Shown here: one piece after another, positions 49,271 through 52,933 of the stretch
Position numbering within the stretch: position 1 is the stretch's first letter
Layout of the letters: every line of letters starts with the position of its first letter
Assembly (NCBI RefSeq): GCF_900107135.1
Contig: NZ_FNOV01000019.1
Coordinates: 1-52,933, forward strand
DNA: 52,933 nt
Direction: 5' to 3'
Source: Hymenobacter psychrophilus
Lineage (GTDB): Bacteria > Bacteroidota > Bacteroidia > Cytophagales > Hymenobacteraceae
The notes under the pieces: generated by a model
Seen by the model: the letters and a program-made list of their open reading frames with translations, nothing else
Told to the model about the DNA's origin: nothing
Database searches by the model: none
Translations under genes and position numbers: made by a program

Positions 49271-50158
49271 ATGAAAAAGCTCCTTTTGCCCGCTTTGCTG
49301 GCCGTCACGCTGGTTTTCTCTTCCAAGGAGGCCTCGGCGCAAGCCGTGGTAAATGACCCGCTACACATGGGCATTCACATTGGCGACTTCGCCAAACGGC
49401 TGGCCCAATGGACCGAAACCGTCAAGAACTACCAGGTAGTAAAAGATGCCCGGCAGATTGCCGGCGTCACCAAGGATATTACCGGTCAGGTAAAGGACAT
49501 TACCGACCAGACGCTGCAGCTGCAACGGCAGGTGCAGGCCGACTTACGGAAGGTGCAAAGCATTCAGGATTTGCGCCTATCCAACCCGCAGGAGCTGTTT
49601 GCGCGGGCGCTGTCCATGTCGGGCCGGGGCCAGAGCAACCAGTACATGCCGGTGTTTCAGAAAGCCGAACGCCTGCGGCAGGCCCTGCAGCTTAACAACC
49701 CCCAGCAGGATTTGAACACCGTGTACGACGTGTTTTCCCGCTTTGGCGCGGGGGCCACGGCCGCAGGCGGCCGCATGAGTTCTTCCCAGTATCAGGCCAA
49801 GCGCGAAGAAGCCGCCGTTTCGACCTTCGCCTACGAGGAGATGATGCAGAAGAAGAAGATTGCTACTGCCTTCGGCTACTACAAGATTGCCGACGAAATG
49901 ACGCAGCAAAGCATTGAAATGAATGCCACGCTCAAGAATCCGGGCCGCTACGCCATGACGGAAGGCGAGCGGATGGCCGCCCTCAACTCCTCAAACGACA
50001 ACATGATAAAGGCGATGCAGCTGCGCCAGGAAGCCGACCGGCTGTTGGCCGAATCCTCGCAGCCGGGTCCCTCGCGCCAGGCGGCGGAACTGGTGTACGC
50101 CGACGTGTTGGTTCAACAGTCACTCATTAAAATGGACCGCGCCCGTCCCCGTCGCTAA
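49271..50158 (+). CDS. VirB5-like secreted coiled-coil conjugation protein, 295 aa
   Basis: The ATG at 49271 gives a clear signal peptide (MKKLLLPALLAVTLVFSSKE...ASA); the longer frame from 49229 overlaps traM and adds no family sequence. The mature protein is helical with coiled coils (AKRLAQWTETVKNYQVVKDA, QLQRQVQADLRKVQSI), a VirB5/TrbJ-type layout. In CTnDOT the comparable protein (TraI, DUF4141) lies before traJ; here it follows traM. The family is inferred from layout. Confidence 0.7.
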   Translation: MKKLLLPALLAVTLVFSSKEASAQAVVNDPLHMGIHIGDFAKRLAQWTETVKNYQVVKDARQIAGVTKDITGQVKDITDQTLQLQRQVQADLRKVQSIQDLRLSNPQELFARALSMSGRGQSNQYMPVFQKAERLRQALQLNNPQQDLNTVYDVFSRFGAGATAAGGRMSSSQYQAKREEAAVSTFAYEEMMQKKKIATAFGYYKIADEMTQQSIEMNATLKNPGRYAMTEGERMAALNSSNDNMIKAMQLRQEADRLLAESSQPGPSRQAAELVYADVLVQQSLIKMDRARPRR

Positions 50159-50164
50159 ACCCGC

Positions 50165-50704
50165 ATGAAAAAGCTCCTGCTTGTGGCGCTTGTACTGGCT
50201 GGGGCCGGCACATCGCCGGCCCTGGCTCAACGCCACGTTAAACACATCTCCAGCTGGGGTGCCCACCTCGGGCGCTCTGAAAAGGGCGACTACTACGAGT
50301 TGAGCTACACTTCCATGCTCACCAATAAGCTGGCCCTGCGGGTCAGTGGTCTGCGTGATGCCGGCACCCTCGGCGCTCAGGGTGAATACTCGACCTATCA
50401 GGGCCGGCTGTTCATCGCCCCGCAACTGTTCCGCATCGGGGAGTTTGCCTACGTGCATCTGCTCATCGGGGCGGGGGCCGGCTACGAGCGCACCAACGAA
50501 AATCGCACGGGCGAGCTGGCTGCTGATGCCAGCGAGCCGCAACGCTTCACCTACGGCCCACAAGCCGGGGCCGAAGTTGAGTTCTTCCTCGGCAACCGCC
50601 TTTCCCTCGTGGCTACCGGCACGAAAGGCTACCTGTTCAACAACCCTTTAATCGACCAATGGCCCGGCAACGCGAGTGCCGGCCTGCGGTATCACTTCCG
50701 CTAA
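50165..50704 (+). CDS. traO: TraO-like outer-membrane beta-barrel protein, 179 aa
   Basis: A signal peptide (KLLLVALVLAGAGTSPALA) precedes alternating beta strands (YYELSYTSMLTNKLALRVSG, FAYVHLLIGAGAGYE) and ends in a phenylalanine-type terminal strand (AGLRYHFR), as expected of a small outer-membrane barrel. TraO of Bacteroidetes conjugative elements has this form. It starts 6 bases after the previous gene. Confidence 0.75.
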   Translation: MKKLLLVALVLAGAGTSPALAQRHVKHISSWGAHLGRSEKGDYYELSYTSMLTNKLALRVSGLRDAGTLGAQGEYSTYQGRLFIAPQLFRIGEFAYVHLLIGAGAGYERTNENRTGELAADASEPQRFTYGPQAGAEVEFFLGNRLSLVATGTKGYLFNNPLIDQWPGNASAGLRYHFR

Positions 50705-50720
50705 CCACCCTTTCTGACTT

Positions 50721-51104
50721 ATGAAACGACTTGCCTATCTACTGCTGAGCTGCGCGGCCCTGGCCACCAGCTGCTCGAAAGACAAAGATGCTACGCCCTC
50801 GGGGCCAAAAGAGTATCAGGTAGAATACAAGGTTACTTCCAATGCCACTGTATCGGATTACCTGAGCTACACCAACGAAAGCGGTGGCAGCACGACGCTC
50901 AGCAACACGCCGCTGCCAGTGAGCTATAAGTTTAAGCGCACCATGAAGCAGGGTGACAACCTGACCATCCTGGCCAGCATTGACGGGGGCACGGCGGCCT
51001 CGGAAATCACCTGCTCCATCCTGCTGGATGGCAAAGAGGTCAAGAAGGAAACCGGCCGGGGCGTCGATGCGCAGGCCGTGCCGGTGTACGTTATCGGGGA
51101 ATAG
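50721..51104 (+). CDS. Small lipoprotein at end of tra operon, 127 aa
   Basis: A lipobox LATSC (Cys18) follows a typical signal. The mature protein has a beta-sandwich-like pattern (YQVEYKVTSNATVSDYLSYT; NLTILASIDGGTAASEITCS). Comparable small lipoproteins occur at the ends of Bacteroidetes transfer operons. The role is unknown; entry exclusion is possible but not supported by sequence. Confidence 0.65.
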   Translation: MKRLAYLLLSCAALATSCSKDKDATPSGPKEYQVEYKVTSNATVSDYLSYTNESGGSTTLSNTPLPVSYKFKRTMKQGDNLTILASIDGGTAASEITCSILLDGKEVKKETGRGVDAQAVPVYVIGE

Positions 51105-51125
51105 GCTTAAGGCCTCCCGCAAAGC

Positions 51126-51167
51126 GAAGAAGCCCCATCATTATTTGGTTGGGCTTCTTCTCCTTTT
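51126..51167 (+). terminator. Terminator of the tra operon
   Basis: GAAGAAGCCC (51126-51135) pairs perfectly with GGGCTTCTTC (51151-51160), followed by TCCTTTT. It lies 21 bases past the last tra-operon stop. Confidence 0.85.
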
Positions 51168-51223
51168 ATACCTGCGTTATAACTACAGCGGTTTCGGAAT
51201 CACTGTACACACCGAGTAGTAGC

Positions 51224-51393
51224 GCCAAGCGGTCGTGGCTGTTGCAGAACTTTTTTGACGAGCGCTCTGGGGACGCTACCGAGCGGAGACCGCATGAAAC
51301 GCGTTTGAAGCAGTGTCTTTGGTTGTAAAACCGCGCCGCGCCCTGCTGCTCGATGCAGTAGCGAGACTTCTGCAACAGCCACGACCGTTTGGC
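51224..51393. mobile_element. MITE-like element, about 170 bp
   Basis: Long inverted ends include a perfect 20-bp core, CGGTCGTGGCTGTTGCAGAA (51230-51249), and its complement (51368-51387). The pairing extends outward to GCCAA/TTGGC with one mismatch. The interior (about 118 bp) has no gene. The CTGTTGCAGAACTTTTTT end resembles ends of several IS families. I could not define a target duplication. Confidence 0.65.
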
Positions 51394-51411
51394 TAGACCT
51401 AGTTGCTGCTT

Positions 51412-51627
51412 CTACTTTAGGTCCTGCTCCTGCAATTCGGGATGACGACGAACCCGGGATACAAACGCTACTGTTACTTTACCCCTCCGGGCCTTCTCCG
51501 CCCACCAGATGCCCAGTCCTACGCCTACCGCGGCGCACACGCATCCCACTGCGGTTCCCGGCACCCCCTTTAACCCAAGCCAAGCGATGCCACCGAGAAT
51601 CACGCCCACGAGGGATGGCGAGACCAT
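51412..51627 (-). CDS. Small membrane protein, 71 aa
   Basis: From the ATG at 51627 the protein has one or two hydrophobic segments (LVGVILGGIAWLGLKG and VGCVCAAVGVGLGIWW) and a basic C terminus. A longer frame to 51702 would run into the 33-bp hairpin and is not preferred. No family is recognised. It lies between the MITE-like element and the hairpin. Confidence 0.5.
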   Translation of the reverse strand: MVSPSLVGVILGGIAWLGLKGVPGTAVGCVCAAVGVGLGIWWAEKARRGKVTVAFVSRVRRHPELQEQDLK

Positions 51628-51655
51628 TATTTGCAGCCACGCGAAAAGGGAAATC

Positions 51656-51730
51656 TGAGGTGGTCGGGTGAAACAGGAGAGAATTGGGAAGGTAGCACCC
51701 AATTCTCTCCTGTTTCACCCGACCACCTCA
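51656..51730. repeat. 33-bp perfect inverted repeat with 9-base loop
   Basis: The left arm (51656-51688, beginning TGAGGTGGTCGGGTGAAAC) and right arm (51698-51730) are exact complements around AAGGTAGCA. It lies between the last G+C-rich gene and the A+T-richer tail. It is far longer than a normal terminator stem. Confidence 0.95.
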
Positions 51731-51784
51731 CTTTTGCCTATCTAGGAAAGGAACTCTACCTGTTTGCCCTTGCCACAATCCTTA

Positions 51785-52384
51785 TTAGAAGTTCGTGCTT
51801 ACTGGCAAGAAAACTTGGACTTTCTCCCAAGAAATGGTGATTGCTCCTTCTTCGGTAGTAGTAGCATGTATCTCGTACTTAAGTCTTTCCTGGTGTTGAT
51901 CAAGCGTTTTCGGCTTTACCTTTACCCGCAGAACGTCTTTTTTCTGATCATAGTCATCGGCCAGGTGTTGCTCATAATCTTTGTTCAGGATGATGGTCCA
52001 CTCTTCTCTCCCCGGTATAGTGAATAAGGCATAAGTACCTGCTACCACTTCCTTGCCATCAATTTTTACTGCCTTATCCAACTTGACAGCAGTTGCTTTG
52101 TGTGCCCCGGTCACCCATACCTGGTCAAATGCTACTAGTCCGCCCCAGATTGTCCGATTTTTCACACCCGGTGAGTGATAGGTAATTTGCACGTTGGCCT
52201 TGCCTATCTTTCCGTTGGTTTCTGACGCAATACTTTTCTTGATGGTATCTGGCTGAGATTCCGTAGAGGCAGAGATTTGCTCCTTGTCATCTGCTTTTGT
52301 TGTCAGCTTGGCCTGGGTTTCATCTCTGGGTTGGCTGGTATTGTTACAGCTTACAGCTGCTACACTTGCCAAAGCATCTGCCAA
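51785..52384 (-). CDS. DUF2911 family lipoprotein; start region apparently frameshifted
   Basis: The body matches DUF2911 (VQITYHSPGVKNRTIWGGLV, then AGTYALFTIPGREEWTIILN). In the open frame a lipobox AAVSC follows YVNLLADALASV, but the only start in this frame is a TTG at 52384. The obvious ATG at 52418 overlaps the upstream stop (TAATG) but is one base out of frame: removing one A from the A5 run after it gives MKREKTTYVNLLADAL. A natural indel, phase variation or a sequencing slip are all possible. The function of DUF2911 proteins is unknown. Confidence 0.8.
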   Translation of the reverse strand: MADALASVAAVSCNNTSQPRDETQAKLTTKADDKEQISASTESQPDTIKKSIASETNGKIGKANVQITYHSPGVKNRTIWGGLVAFDQVWVTGAHKATAVKLDKAVKIDGKEVVAGTYALFTIPGREEWTIILNKDYEQHLADDYDQKKDVLRVKVKPKTLDQHQERLKYEIHATTTEEGAITISWEKVQVFLPVSTNF

Positions 52385-52417
52385 TAGGTTTACATAGGTT
52401 GTCTTCTCTCTTTTTCA

Positions 52418-52933
52418 TTATTTGTTGATGGTTACCAAAATATCCTCCAGTTGAATGGCTGAAAGTTTTTTAAGGCTATCGGTTAGAAAAGCTTTGTCCA
52501 AGTGTTCCAGCGAAGCGGTGTCAGACAGGGGTTTAAAATTTATATAATCCTGAAACACCACGCCGTTGATTTTCCTGTCGTTAAAAGCTTCCCTGAACCG
52601 CAGCCCTCCTCCATTGACTTTATAGCTATAGGCCAGATAGTGTACTTTATATGTTTGGGGGTGTATCCAATACACAAACTCATCATCAGAATCAGTTCCT
52701 CCCCCTTCCGGCTTGAACGTTACCTTAATTTTATGGAAAGGAATATTTTTCAGCCTAAACTGCCCCAGGTACTGTTTATGGACAGCGGCATCGTTCAGAC
52801 CATAAGGCAATAAGGCAAAATAGATAACAGAGTTTACAGAATTTGAATAGGCCAGTTTTTTATCTTCTGACAGGTCAATCCTTTTGCCATTCACTTCCCG
52901 GTAAAAGCCGTTGTTCTGCAGCACGTCCTTCAC
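52418..52933 (-). CDS. DUF6503 family protein, 5' end cut by window
   Basis: The 171 residues shown are open to the window edge. They contain FVYWIHPQTYKVHYLAYSYK and GGGLRFREAFNDRKINGVVF, the typical DUF6503 blocks. Base composition is visibly A+T-richer than that of the plasmid genes before it. The stop overlaps the next start (TAATG), so it forms an operon with the DUF2911 gene. The function is unknown. Confidence 0.8.
   Translation of the reverse strand: MKDVLQNNGFYREVNGKRIDLSEDKKLAYSNSVNSVIYFALLPYGLNDAAVHKQYLGQFRLKNIPFHKIKVTFKPEGGGTDSDDEFVYWIHPQTYKVHYLAYSYKVNGGGLRFREAFNDRKINGVVFQDYINFKPLSDTASLEHLDKAFLTDSLKKLSAIQLEDILVTINK

Noticed and set aside
51166..51375. 69-residue minus-strand open frame across the MITE-like element
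   Set aside because: It runs through both inverted ends and has no domain; it is a chance frame.
51656..51730. 33-bp hairpin as a simple terminator
   Set aside because: The stem is much too long and no T-run follows on either strand close to the arms.
1..52933. Whole window as an integrative conjugative element
   Set aside because: There is no integrase or att repeat, and a full Rep/iteron/Par set is present, which points to a plasmid.

Overview
The window reads as a large conjugative, heavy-metal-resistance plasmid (or plasmid-like replicon) from a G+C-rich member of the Bacteroidota, most like Hymenobacter and its relatives. The reasons are a Bacteroidetes-type transfer operon (TraE/F/G/J/K/N/M-like proteins), Bacteroidetes promoters (-7 box TAnnTTTG), few Shine-Dalgarno sequences, and a Rep_3-type initiator beside iterons, with ParA and no integrase. 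Both ends of the window cut genes. I see no tRNA, rRNA or CRISPR array.

Layout. 1-1.9 kb: the end of an Abi_2/HEPN protein and two unknown genes. 1.9-7.8 kb (minus strand): mobilisation operon, in the order BfmA/BtgA-like accessory protein, DUF5712-type relaxase, VirD4-type coupling protein, VbhA-like antitoxin, Fic protein and a small zinc-ribbon protein. 7.8-11.4 kb: candidate oriT hairpin, then an array of about 36 degenerate 8-bp units (CTACTTNN) split by an IS5-family element, then parA and a ribbon-helix-helix protein; together these look like a partition locus with its centromere. 11.4-13.8 kb (minus): zeta-toxin gene, its probable antitoxin and two unknown genes. 14-16.3 kb: a broken DUF1905/YdeI gene, oriV (DnaA box, A+T-rich DNA, four perfect 22-bp iterons) and rep. 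16.5-29.8 kb (plus): metal-resistance operon with a CzcA/CusA pump fused to an outer-membrane factor, its adaptor, YnfA, a RcnA-like membrane protein, a Zn/Cd P-type ATPase, a CDF exporter, a lipoamide dehydrogenase, a tandem DUF305 lipoprotein and a DUF3703 protein. 30-40 kb (minus): accessory genes including an ArdC-type antirestriction protein, a DUF3846 protein, many unknown proteins, a gene split by a second IS5-family element, and a Toprim primase. 40.4-51.1 kb (plus): the mating-pair-formation operon. 51.2-52.9 kb: a MITE-like element, a 33-bp perfect hairpin and an A+T-richer tail with DUF2911 and DUF6503 genes.

How it works together. The relaxosome genes and coupling protein lie about 33 kb from the T4SS operon, but together they make a self-transmissible system. 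Four minus-strand gene groups (starting at 13704, 33151, 33972 and 36488) have nearly the same ~57-bp promoter, so ArdC and several unknown proteins probably form one regulon; an establishment or anti-defence role is a reasonable guess. Two toxin genes are tied to transfer. The Fic/antitoxin pair directly follows the coupling protein and has lost both partners of the usual Arg-Glu inhibitory contact. The zeta toxin ends in a ~90-residue domain that also occurs twice in the plasmid primase. The best candidates for something undescribed are the octamer centromere, the shared promoter regulon and the toxin-primase shared domain.
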